DNA of 64,000 bases from Heligmosomoides polygyrus polygyrus (lineage: Eukaryota > Nematoda > Chromadorea > Rhabditida > Heligmosomidae): contig OX377201.1 in NCBI GenBank assembly GCA_947396885.1, positions 27,443,923 to 27,507,922 of the forward strand. The letters are read 5' to 3'. Positions 21,148 through 30,920 of the stretch are shown one piece after another. The stretch's first letter is position 1; each line of letters begins with the position of its first letter. Under the pieces are notes generated by a model. The model was not told the origin of the DNA, did not search any database, and worked only from the letters and a program-made list of their open reading frames with translations. The position numbers were made by a program, and so were the translations under genes.

Positions 21148-21545
21148 TAAGCTGGACACCTTCAAACCAAACTAGATTTTTTTCAAATCAAGTACAACAA
21201 CGTTCTAAGCGACCCTTACGCTTTCGAGATCAAGCTGAACACCACCCGAATCAAAACGAGCATCTTCCAAACTATTCTAGAATCTCTCAAGAGCATTAAA
21301 TTATTTTTTGTTCACTAAAAACTCTGCATAACTTTCATTGAAATATTTTCAGAGTCGCCTGTTCCAACACTGTTTGAAGTTTTATGAAAATTTTTATTTT
21401 CAAGGAAAGCTAATGGTTTAAAATTTGTTTTAAAGAGCAGGAAGGCAGCAATGTTTGTACTAGAAGAGGGGATTGCGCTGTGCATTCCAATACTTTTATT
21501 CAGGTGAAAATTCCCTATAAACGGCACTTCCCAACAACAAAAAAG
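21148..21545. mobile_element. Foldback element family C, partial
   Basis: Contains TGGACACCTTCAAACCAAAC, ATCTCTCAAGAGCATTAAAT and AGAGCAGGAAGGCAGCAATG, all characteristic of family C. Only one side is present. Confidence 0.55.
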
Positions 21546-22225
21546 GAACATTGCGACATGTTATGAGAATTGGGGATGAGAACTGAGGTTTGTATGGTTT
21601 TCTCATAGCAACGAGCCTTTAGTTTCTTTTCTTGCTCCAAGTATAAACACGCAGCGCGCCTTCACGAGCGACAAGTGGTGTTCTTATAGCTATCCAAGGC
21701 TAGTTCTGTTCAGCGGCGCATCTCTGTTTTTGAAAGAAGCTCTTTAGTTTGCTTCGTGGGTGGATGTTTCCGCCTGGTTAGCAATGCTGTAATACCACTT
21801 CTACCTTTCAAGTTTGCGGATGTAATAGCCAATTAAAAATCGATTCCGTTATTGCATCTGGATAGCCTCTCAGGAGGCGTCAATTTGATAACGTTTCGTG
21901 TCAATTATTTTTGCTTTTTTCTTACCTAAATCATAAAACATTGCTTTCGCTTCGTATTTAAACTATGAAGGCGCGGATGAATAACCTCGGTTAGCAAATA
22001 AGACCAGGCAATTGGAAATTGTGTCTCTTACCACTTCAGAAGTTCTCAACCTAAGCCCGTTATAAGCCCGCGCATTTTTGCTTCTCTCAAGATCTTTTCG
22101 GCTCCGCTGGAGAAGTCGTTACAAGTCGTGAGTTTGGTCTTCAAAGGAAAGGTGGGCCACGTCTTGTAATCAGATCACCCAACATACAAGCTATCTCTGA
22201 GTGGGGCGTTTTTTCGATTCAGCCT
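21546..22225. other. No gene recognised
   Basis: No exon or repeat identified. Confidence 0.45.
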
Positions 22226-22395
22226 AGGGCCGGATTCATCAACGATTTACAGCGATTTCACAGAGAAAATTACAGCCGAAATCCCTGATAGCACGCCTTA
22301 ACAAGCGATATGGTGAGCGATAAGCAACGTTATCGGAGTTTTCCGTTGTGAATTCTCTGTTGAAGTTATGTGAGTCGTTGATGAATCCGACCCCT
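22226..22395. mobile_element. Palindromic MITE, family A, copy 2
   Basis: Starts AGGGCCGGATTCATCAACG and ends GTTGATGAATCCGACCCCTG, with an imperfect inverted interior. More diverged between its arms than copies 1 and 4. Confidence 0.65.
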
Positions 22396-22608
22396 GGTTG
22401 GTCTGATGCGTTCGCGCCTCCCCGTGTAGGCTACATTAGCGATTTGTGGCGAAGGTTTGGCCTATACAATAGCGCTCGTCTTTGAGAACGAGTTGTCAGG
22501 TGGTTCTGTATCTAATTAGCTCTCACATTTTCTAAGCCTTTCTCGATTAAAATTTATGAGAAAGGTAAAAGAAGCACGACTTATACACAATGGTTGTCAT
22601 ACGGGACT

Positions 22609-22629
22609 TCTTTCTTTCTTTCTTTCTTT
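22609..22629. repeat. (TTTC)n simple repeat at the LINE 3' end
   Basis: Five TTTC units. On the minus strand it reads (GAAA)n just downstream of the LINE coding remnant, so it is probably the LINE's 3' tail. Confidence 0.7.
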
Positions 22630-23106
22630 ATTACATGAACATGCCATGTGAACCAGAAAAGCAAAAAAAGAAAAAAGGCAAGAAAACTAACAACTCGACA
22701 GTGCAAAAAAACTGTGACCTAACACAAAAACACAACAATTCAAGGATTCAAATAACTGCCCAATAATTTAATGAAACCTTTGGTATCATAAGGAACATAT
22801 GCTTTCCTGCTCATCTTTACAAAGTCGGAACCCGTACGGTGCGCAAAAAAATGGTATCGAAATCTAGTTTTGGTTTTAGGAAGCACTAATTTGCGTGAGC
22901 TACCGCGAGTAGTGGAATCCCTTTCCTCTCCAAGGGGAGATAAAGACAGATCACACTTGCCATAAAGGATTTTATGAAACAGTATGAGGTCATACTTCTT
23001 CCTTCTATATTCCAGGGTCTCCAAACCCAGAATGATATTACGATCCTTAGAAGAGGGGATTTGATCATACGAGAAACCAAGACTACGAATCATAACTTTC
23101 CTAGTA

Positions 23107-24367
23107 TTAGGTTGGAAAAAAGTCTCTTCACACTTCGAAATTTTTTTTTACCCTTCCCCTTGTAAACGCACTAGCCAATGTTGATTGCTGATTTCGTAAT
23201 CCTATCACACTTGTCTACCGTTCGCACGCAGACACAGGTTAAGACTCTTCTTGTAATTCGTTATCTATCCAATCTTCCGAACTCAATGCCAGATCTACCT
23301 CATGGCCGTTTCCAGCACGGCATTCTTCAAGAATTCATTAAAGAATCCACAGCACGTCGGGCAGCAGACCAAATTAACCATATATATGGCTTGGGATCTA
23401 CTACTCATCGCGCCTGTTATGAGTGGTTCGGAAAGTCTTTAAAGGGAAATTATTCACTGAGGGAAAAGCATGGTCAGGAAGGCCAACTGGATTGGACGAC
23501 AGTGAACTACACCATCTTCTTCGTACCGATAGTTGGCAGACGACACGTCAGCTGGCAGAGAAGCTCGAAGTGTCTCATAGGATAGTGGGGATCCATCTGA
23601 AGAATCTTGGCTTTCATGGAAATTTGGAGCTTGGATTCCACATGCCCTGTCAGACACTCAGAAAGGTCGACGGCTCTCCATCGCTGCTTCTCTTCTGTCC
23701 AGATAAGGAAGAAAATCGTTTCTTCCGCGGATTGTGACAGGCGAAGAGTCCTGGGTTCTGTGTGCCAACTTCCGAGGAAAAGGCAATGGGTACAAAAGGG
23801 AGAGAGCCCTAAGTCTGATCTCAAGCCCAATGTTCACGAACGGAAGATTCTCTTGAGTGTTTGGTGGATATCAGAGGAGTGATTTATCGGCAAACTCTCA
23901 GAAGTGGAGAGACACTTACTGCTGCCACATACAGTGGCCAACTCCACAAAGTCGCCGCAGCTTTCCAAGAAAAGAGGCCTGAGAAGTCGAAGGTGATGAT
24001 CCTGCATGACAACGCAAAGCGACATGCTGCAAGACTCACAAGAGAAACAATAAAGAAGCTGGGCTGGGAGGTAATGCCACATCCACCGTATAGCCCTGAC
24101 CTCGGCCCTCCCGAATGCTATTTCTTCCACGCTCTCAAGCAAGAAATTGGAGAGAAATATTTTGAAACGGACGAGGACCTCAAAAATTGGATTCAGCGGT
24201 GATTCGACTTCAGAACTGCAGTCTTTTACGCGAGAGGAATTAGAAAAATTACCACTTCTTTGGAGAAGTGTAGTAGAACAAAATAGAGTTTATCTCAATT
24301 GATTTGACTTTGTAATTGTGAAGTAATAAATCTTTGAAAAAAATGAAAAGACTTTTTTCCAACCTAA
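23107..24367 (+). mobile_element. Mariner element nested in the LINE
   Basis: TIRs TTAGGTTGGAAAAAAGTCTC and TTAGGTTGGAAAAAAGTCTT (inverse of the right end), each flanked by TA, length 1261 bp. A complete mariner footprint inserted at a TA within the LINE reading frame. Confidence 0.9.
23288..24202 (+). pseudogene. Inactive mariner transposase
   Basis: Recognisable in at least three frames: N-terminal DNA-binding region (THRACYEWFGK, GRPTGLDDSELHHLL), VHERKILLSVWW, then LHDNAKRHAARLTRET and MPHPPYSPDLGPPECYFF. The second and third catalytic Asp of the DD34D triad (LHDNA, SPDLGPPE) remain. At the first site the usual TGDE reads TGEE, so the first Asp is replaced by Glu. Frame breaks near 23440, 23740 and 23870. 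Confidence 0.85.
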
Positions 24368-24670
24368 TAAAACTACTCTGGACTGATTCAATATTCCTTA
24401 TTAGTTTTCTCTTGTGTGGGTTAAAGACAGCTGTTCCATATTTAAACAATGGCCGGACATAGGTTTTAAAAGCACGAACTAGGATACGGGAATCCTTTGT
24501 TGTCAAGGCTCTGAAGAGATTGCAGACCAACCTAGAGGCTTTCAGAGCTATCATTTCACAATGCTTGTCAAACGTAAGATTTTGGTTTACTAAGAAGCCC
24601 AGATCTTGCACGCTATCAACTTTATCGATCAAAGACCCATCAAGAACGTAACTGGGACTTGAAGGGAGTA

Positions 24671-25096
24671 TATGCTGCTTCTATATTCTACTAATGTTCT
24701 TTTTCAATTTTGGTTCCTTTAGTTATACTGTTTTGCTTGTTGTTAGAACTGCCTAAGGTGTGTTCCACAGCCGTGCATGGTGTGCCGATATTGTAGCTGT
24801 TATCCAATTTCGTTATTCCTTCGAGTGTTTGTGCCGGACCTGGATGGTGTGCGTTTTGACCGCATCTGAGACGGACTATGCACTTGTGTGCTGACGCTGT
24901 GTCATAGTGAAGAACGCTATTCGCTCCAAGAGGACATGACCAGCTGGAGGTGCCATTCTGAATGATTGCAGGAAATCTCTCGTGTGTCGCATTTCCCCGC
25001 TCCCCTGCAATGCTCAGTCACTGTGCGAGAGTTTTCCGACCGTATCGTCGAGATGGCGAGAGGAATAACCGGAGGATGAATGGCCAGGTATTACAG
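24671..25096. other. No supported gene; possible upstream exon
   Basis: Frame 24973-25080 reads EISRVSHFPAPLQCSVTVRE then FSDRIVEMARGITGG after a TGCAG site and could be coding, but it ends in a stop and has no clear donor. Confidence 0.3.
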
Positions 25097-25629
25097 AGCG
25101 ATTGTCCCTGCTGCATGTCGTTACCGATGCTGTCATTCAGGATGGCGATTTCCGGAGTGGGCCGTGTCCTACTAGCACTCAGCCGCGTCCTCCTCCGTCG
25201 TTGCTTGAAATTCAGTGTCTTCCGCAACCACAGCCGCTTCGGTTTCCCTATAGAGATAGAGCTGCACCGTATCGTGTGGCAAATCGCCGGCACAATTTTC
25301 TGCCGGCTACTTGGAGAAAGGGACAGCGCAATTCTACCTACCCTTCTCACCGTATGTCGATGAACACAATGCGACGTAGGCGGTCAGGTGATCCAGTGGA
25401 TAACGGCATGTTCGTTTCTCCGCTTTGCAGACACCATCGTGTCGGCACGCCGTCATTGTTCCGCTTTATGAGATGCTCGTTTTTAGCGTCAGTCACTCTG
25501 CGTTCTGTGGTGTTGCAGAGCCTCCTCTACTGCTGCACGGAGTTGAACCGTCACAGAGTATTGTTTTCTGCTTTGTTCACCTTTTCAACCATGCACGACA
25601 GATTCACCAGCATGAAGCTGCATGTCTAA
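25097..25629 (+). CDS. Long open exon, hypothetical
   Basis: 177 open codons after a GGTATTACAG acceptor. The product starts LSLLHVVTDAVIQDGDFRSG, then a Pro-rich run (PCPTSTQPRPPPSLLE, QCLPQPQPLRFPYRD), then a basic region. No domain recognised. Caution: other frames and the minus strand (25018-25350, 110 aa) are also open because of base composition, so coding status is unproven. No ATG-led start or clean donor was identified. Confidence 0.3.
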
Positions 25630-25679
25630 ACCTCTCATCTGTATCTTCACGTGAAGTCTTTCCTGGCCATTGGCTCTGA

Positions 25680-26285
25680 TCAGCTGTGTGCCTTGCATGC
25701 GCTACTGCTAACGTTACGCTTCAAAATGAATTTCAGAGAAATAGATCGCCACATTTCCGTCTTTCCGCCGCAAGACGCGTATCACTTAGGTCTCATCTGC
25801 TAAGCTGTGCAAACACGTCCCAACTGTCAACAGCAAAAAATCTGGTTACTTGAAAATGTCAAAGTGCTTGTTGTCGAATACTATGACGACCATCGATTTT
25901 TTTCGGCTGATGGTTTGGTCATTTCTTGACATAAATTACTGCTGGCCGGTTTTCCAATTGAGCCTAACATTCGCTGTCACGCAGAAAGGACGTAGTAAAC
26001 ACTCCAAGCTTTCGCAGGACCTCTTCAGCGAGTCGACTTGCTTGTCGCTGCTGTAATGTATTGCCTGGGGTAATTTCGTGACCTATTCTTCTGTGAGTGG
26101 GACGGTTGCTCGACTTATACTCAAGGTTAAACGTGGGGATTCGATATTTTGCCTAAAGTTAGCACTGCATTCCAAAGCAGATTTGATACGGCCCCTTTAG
26201 CTCTAACACAGCGTTATTCTCTATTTTGTTCTCATTTTTTAGCTTTTAAAGTGGTCTTTACTTCTCTTAAGAATCGTCTTTCCAG
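25680..26285. other. No gene recognised
   Basis: No strong exon; it would be intronic if the ORFs on either side belong to one gene. Confidence 0.35.
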
Positions 26286-26502
26286 GTGTGGCTTCGGCAA
26301 TGCGGAGGGTCGCGCGCAGCTTTGTTTGATGAAGGACATATGTTATGATTATAGAACTGAAACCCATACTTTGAATGCTGACTGCTCTATTGAAACAAAT
26401 AGGGATTGTCCTGGAGCCGTCTTTAAATCAGTCGAGACGTGTTCAAATTTTTTGTCAACTTTAGAAGAATGTCATGGCACAGCACATTTTTTGATCACCT
26501 GA
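26286..26502 (+). CDS. Cys-rich terminal exon candidate
   Basis: A TCGTCTTTCCAG acceptor opens 71 codons ending at a natural stop: CGFGNAEGRAQLCLMKDICY then a stretch with CSIETNRDCPG, ETCSNF and EECHGT. Seven cysteines suggest a secreted, disulphide-bonded domain. I could not match it to DUF19, ShK or a phospholipase A2. No preceding exon with a signal peptide was identified. The tRNA-like palindrome begins 40 bp after the stop. Confidence 0.35.
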
Positions 26503-26583
26503 ACGAGCGAAATCTTCGCGTGAAGCGGAACTGTTTAAAGTTTATATGTTGTTACAGGATGTTTTGTTGCGATCAAGACTCTT

Positions 26584-26653
26584 GCGCCAGGCGGGACTCG
26601 AACCCGCATCTTCTGCTTTCCGGGCAGCGATGTTCGCCTTACACCACCGGCGC
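26584..26653 (-). ncRNA. tRNA-like sequence, left arm
   Basis: On the minus strand it folds as a 70-nt cloverleaf: acceptor GCGCCGG/CTGGCGC with one G-U, short D arm with loop AAGGCGA, anticodon arm with loop CCGGAAA, and perfect T arm GCGGGTTCGAGTCCCGC. The anticodon would be GGA (Ser), but position 33 is C instead of U and the long variable arm of tRNA-Ser is missing. A tRNA-derived repeat is more likely than a working tRNA. Confidence 0.5.
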
Positions 26654-26759
26654 TGTTTGACCGCACGTAACATCCGCGATATCCTTCAGGTCTCTCAGCA
26701 TCCACCCGTGATACGGGGATGACCTGGAGGATATCGCGGATGTTACGTGCGGTCAAACA

Positions 26760-26829
26760 GCGCCGGTGGTGTAAGGCGAACATCTCTGCCCGGAAAGCAG
26801 AAGATGGGGGCTCGAGTCCCGCCTGGCGC
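26760..26829 (+). ncRNA. tRNA-like sequence, right arm
   Basis: Inverse copy of the left-arm tRNA-like sequence with the same acceptor and anticodon loop. The T arm is damaged (GGGGG/CCCGC, and CTCGAGT instead of TTCGAGT), so this copy has decayed further. Confidence 0.5.
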
Positions 26830-26870
26830 AAGAGTCTTGATCGCAACAAAACATCCCGTAACAACATATA

Positions 26871-28583
26871 GCCTCTCTACCAGCCGCTCCAGGCTTAAGC
26901 AAATGTGTTAAAGCATTGTTTAAAGTTTCGTTTTTTTTTTTTGGAAAAGACCATTTATAGTGGTGAAATTTCAGCCTATAAAATCTCACCTTTTGCACTA
27001 TGTACAGTGAAAAATTTTACATTTTTTTCAATGATCTTCTATATGCTGAGGGGGTCAATTTTACATCGTTTGTCGATGAAAAATCAAAGCAAAAATCAAA
27101 CGTCCGTGATCTTGTCGAAGAACGCGCAAAAACGAAACATGTTTTCCACCTATGTGAAGGGTGAAGATTCTCGTAGTACTATCCATTTCCCCCGTTCAAA
27201 CCTACGCATGAACCCTTCCCTGGCTAACTTTGATCTTGTAATATTTCATCGTTTAGGTCATATACGACGTTTACGTGTACCGGGTCCGTGTTTTGCATGC
27301 ACGTTCTAGAATTGCACTTTATTGCGCTGACCACATGCAAACACGCACAAGCCACACGCGCACTCTATAAGACATGTTCTAGCCTTCTAGTTACGATTAC
27401 GGGCGACCTTATCCAGCGCTCATCCGGCGATCTATTCACACCTCGAGCAAGGACATCTTCCACTGAGGACATATTTCTTTATTTTTCTTTCTTCGAAGTG
27501 AGGAAGTTTGTCCTAGTTTGCTATACCGTAGCGGAAGGTCATGAAGCTTCAGCTGCTCTCATACGAAGCATGTCGACTTCTCAGGGCTAATGGGTAGACG
27601 GACGGCCTCCAACGAGGAGTCTTTATCACTATAAGTCTGCCGGGTTTTTCTGTTCTTCCCTAACTGAATACGAAGGAGCAGAGAGCTTTGATGCTGATGG
27701 GGAAAGGAGTAGGGATGTTCTCGGCACTCATCCTAAACGCAGGGTGGATTTTTTCTTCTTTTCCTGGTCGAAGTAGTGACTGGCGTCATTCCTTCGTCAC
27801 TTCGGAGTTTTACTCGTACTCTACATAGATAGACCTGTGATGTTCTGGAGTCAATACTTTGGTGAACTCGGAGATACGTAACTCATCTTTTTCCTCTAAA
27901 GCCCACAGTTTGGAAATGAACACAACACACGTTGTTTGATATTCTGCCTCTGCTGAGGCTCACGCAGACTAAATGTGTCTTCGAAAGTGTAAGCAATGTA
28001 ATGAGTAACGGATTATATAAAGCTTAAAGGGAACAAATCCTGTGGTACGTACCACAGGAGTATCTGAGTGGCGAAAATGAATACCACTACGAGAATCTCC
28101 ACCATTCAATTAGCAAAGGATGTTCCATTTTTGCAGTTACTCCTAGCAGTTATGGGCTCTGAAGGTTTGCTAAAGAATCGCACAGCCACACAAGGTAATA
28201 CCCTCCAAACATCGAATATGCAGAAGAAACTGCAGGGTTAAGCATTCAAATACCCAACTTCGCAGCTACGAAGTAGCATTTTTGCATTTTTATTTAATAT
28301 TCGGTACTTGAAAATATTGCCTTGTGTGAGTGTGCGAATAGTAAGCTTCCAGGGCTCGAAATTCAATAGCCTTATATTCTTTGTGAAAACGAAACAGTCT
28401 TCTACTATTATATTTGAATGGTGAGGGTTCTCGAAGTGGCATCTATTTGCGTCGTTCAGACATACGCTTGAGACCCTTCCCTGGTTGGAAGGATTCTAGG
28501 CGCTAATCAGCTCTAATAGTGTCAGCTCCGTGAAACTGCAACACAGAACTCATTTGCTTTAAATGCGGTCGATTCTCGCTATC
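26871..28583. other. No gene recognised; SINE scraps
   Basis: Fragments related to the 60-61 kb SINE (CCCGTTCAAACCTACGCATG near 27191, CGTTCAGACATACGCTTGAG near 28453). A 20-bp perfect palindrome CCTGTGGTACGTACCACAGG lies at 28039-28058. No exon supported. Confidence 0.45.
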
Positions 28584-28758
28584 CTTAGGCCTATGTTATA
28601 CTTCGGCGACGTCGGCGACAGTGTTGCGCGGGCTGCTACGGACTGCGTAGCACCCGATCAACACTGTCGATCGGGTGCTACGCAGTCCGTAGCAGCCCGC
28701 GCAACACTGTCGCCGACGTCGCTGACAACAGCGTCGCCGAAGTCTAACATAGGCCTTA
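28584..28758. mobile_element. Palindromic MITE, family B, complete copy
   Basis: 175 bp that folds almost entirely on itself. Ends TTAGGCCTATGTTATACTTC and near-inverse; the CG-rich centre (CGATCGGGTGCTACGCAGTC and its inverse) is virtually perfect. Fragments of the family occur at 5578 and 6191. Confidence 0.85.
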
Positions 28759-29274
28759 ATTACTCCCCATGTTTTTCCTGTTTCTATACTTTATTTTTGT
28801 AGCCTTAGTGCTTCAAATGCAAGTCGTATATAAAAGAGACCATACATTGCTACTGCGACTGGCGCGTGAAGCATTAAAATGGCGAGATGCGAACTGTTTT
28901 TTTCGTTCAACGTGTAATTCCAATAACATGTGGTTCTAAAGCTGTCCTTCGATTGCGCTCCTCGAGTTTCCTTCTGCTCTTCTCCTCGATATTCATGTCT
29001 CTCGATGAGTTGACCAAATACTCGTCTGCTACATTTCCCCTGTTTAGACTGGCCTGAACCACTTCGAGTTCCAAGTTCTGTTAATTATTTCCGCATAGAG
29101 GATATGAAGATGACAGAAGAGGGCGAGGTTTGTTTCCTTTATTGGACTTGTGGATTCCTAGTTGTGACGGTAAGGTCTACTAAGCGGCCCATTTGTTTAC
29201 TTATCTATGGGCACATACCTATGTATGTGTGAACATAAAATAAAGCTGTCGCTATCCCGATGAACCGCAACATT
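28759..29274. other. No gene recognised
   Basis: Nothing supported on either strand. Confidence 0.45.
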
Positions 29275-29406
29275 TTAGGTTGGCAACTAAGCTCGTGGAC
29301 TCTCAAGAATCTTCAACAAAAGTATTTGTTATCAAATAGCAAATGACACTTTAATCAAAGTTAGCTCCTTTGGAACGTAAAAGTGCTCCCCGTTGGGGTA
29401 GCTGAT

Positions 29407-29660
29407 CTATCCACGGCTGCAGAATTCTTGTGCTTTTAAGGCAAAGAATCCATGGAGGTGCATTTTGACCTGGTCCACATTAATAAATCGTCTTCCAACC
29501 AAGAAGAGCTGCATCGAACTAAGAAGGTGGTACTCACTCGGTGCACAGTCTGGGCTGTAAGGTGGATGAGTTAGACGGTCCCAGCCGAGGTCTTCGATTT
29601 TTTGAAGCTCCCGATTCGCGAAACGCTCTCCATTTGGTGGTGTCAAGCAGGTGTTAACTT
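29407..29660 (-). pseudogene. Mariner transposase C-terminus, left arm
   Basis: Minus strand: LGWDRLTHPPYSPDCAPSEY then FINVDQVKMHLHGFFALKAQ. HPPYSPDxAPSEYH carries the third catalytic Asp of mariner transposases. No N-terminal or first-Asp region. Confidence 0.75.
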
Positions 29661-29789
29661 CTGAGAGATCATCGAGAGCGTTTCCAGCATTGATGCCGAA
29701 GTCTACTCTTCTCAACATGGCCGCGCTCAGGCTGACTCCGCCAGAATCGGCTCTGACAGCTTCTCAGGAGCGGAATTATCTTTCAGCAA

Positions 29790-30037
29790 GACAACGCCAG
29801 ATCGGACGTCGCGAATCGGACGCTTCAAAAGTTGAAGATGTTGGCTGGGAGCGTTTAACTCATCCACCTTACAGCCCAGATCGTGCACCGAGTAACTACC
29901 ACCTTTTTCGTTCGTTGCAGCACTTCTTGGTTGAAAGACGATTTATTAATGTGGACCAGGTCAAAATGCATCTCCAAGGATTCTTGGCCTCAGAAGTAGA
30001 GGAAAATCTACAGCTATGGGATGGACCAGCTAGCTGA
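29790..30037 (+). pseudogene. Mariner transposase C-terminus, right arm
   Basis: Plus strand: VGWERLTHPPYSPDRAPSNY then FINVDQVKMHLQGFLASEVE, the inverse partner of the left arm. Preceded by a short non-matching stretch at the junction. Confidence 0.75.
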
Positions 30038-30161
30038 TATGTAGGAAGCAGTTCCGCGTTCCAAGGGATCCTACTTTGATTGAAATTTGTTATTTTTTAT
30101 TTGTTGATAAACACTTTTGTTGAAGGTGCTTGACAGTCCACGAATTTGGTTGCCAACCTAA

Positions 30162-30920
30162 TATCTCCACCCACATGCCAATGCCTTTGTCACGGCTCGG
30201 ACGACAATATATATGGTCCCATGATGGCAGGCTGAGGGGTCGCGCCGTAGCGCAAGACCACCGTAGGGTTGGCCGCTGTCACAGCATGTGACGTGCCTGC
30301 GGACCCACCTTGAGAGCTAAGGAAAAAACGGAAAAGGTAAAGGAAAGGAAAAGGAAAGGATCAGTTTGAGAAGTTTGTATGTAATCGTAGTCTCATGAAA
30401 TAGCTTCATCTAAATCATTTGTTGTTGTTGTAGTAGAATAAATAAATAGTTTAAAATCTTCTGTAGAAGCACCAAAATCACATGGAATCTTGATGCAGTT
30501 CCAAAAAAAAAATAACAGCGGCATAATTTATTCAAGTCAATTGAATTAGTCTTGAAAGAAGAGTAATAAAAAGAGCGCAATAAAGTTTAGCTTAGGTTAG
30601 AGGCTCGTTAGCAGAACCTAAATAGCTAGATAGGAGTTATCGAAACCGAAAGAGAGACAACGTAAGGGAAATGACACCGAATAAGAATCCTTTTGCAACA
30701 CCAGCATCACAAAGGAAGTGTCCCAAGTTAACTAAGCGCTTTTAAACAGGACCTATGCCGTTCGAAGGTCGTTGAGTACTATAAGTTCCATTCAAACTGC
30801 CACGTCCAGTAGAGGCAGATGTCATCGGAGGTCAATGCTCAATGTGTAAGACTCTAGAACCTATCAGGTGCTGCATACGCCAAGCGTGAATAGCCTGTCT
30901 TTTGTGGGTGTTATGCCCGG
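30162..30920. other. No gene recognised
   Basis: An AAGGAAAAGGAAAGG-type purine stretch at 30324-30360, otherwise featureless. Confidence 0.45.

Larger units (their letters stand above)
22630..24670 (-). pseudogene. CR1/jockey-like LINE 3' end, split by a mariner
   Basis: Minus-strand frames 24632-24370 and 23093-22740 are the two halves of one reverse-transcriptase C-terminal region. The first holds VQDLGFLVNQNLTFDKHCEM and FKTYVRPLFKYGTAVFNPH, typical of the thumb region of non-LTR RTs (YVRPxxEY, then S/GxVxxPH). The second continues RSLGFSYDQIPSSKDRNIIL and LETLEYRRKKYDLILFHKIL. The mariner at 23107-24367 interrupts them. The 5' portion (endonuclease, RT palm) is absent: a normal 5'-truncated LINE. 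Confidence 0.8.
26542..26870. mobile_element. Palindrome holding an inverted pair of tRNA-like sequences
   Basis: Two arms of about 149 bp (26542-26690, 26722-26870) are near-perfect inverse copies around a spacer of about 30 bp. Each arm carries a 70-nt tRNA-like sequence plus the flank AGTCTTGATCGCAACAAAAC. A fragment of the same unit (3' tRNA part plus flank) is at 36795-36852, so the unit is a dispersed tRNA-derived SINE (family C-t) and this is an inverted dimer of it. Confidence 0.8.
29275..30161. mobile_element. Head-to-head inverted dimer of mariner 3' halves
   Basis: Outer ends TTAGGTTGGCAACTAAGCTC and TTAGGTTGGCAACCAAATTC (inverse of the right end) are mariner-type TIRs. The two arms, meeting near 29720, are inverse copies of the same C-terminal transposase segment instead of one continuous gene. 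So the element has two 3' ends and no 5' half. Arms are visibly similar but diverged by substitutions and small indels. Confidence 0.8.

Noticed and set aside
28039..28058. 20-bp perfect palindrome as a regulatory site
   Set aside because: No neighbouring gene or second site; short palindromes of this size occur by chance or as MITE scraps.
28563..28802. 79-aa frame
   Set aside because: Lies entirely within the palindromic MITE; open by composition.
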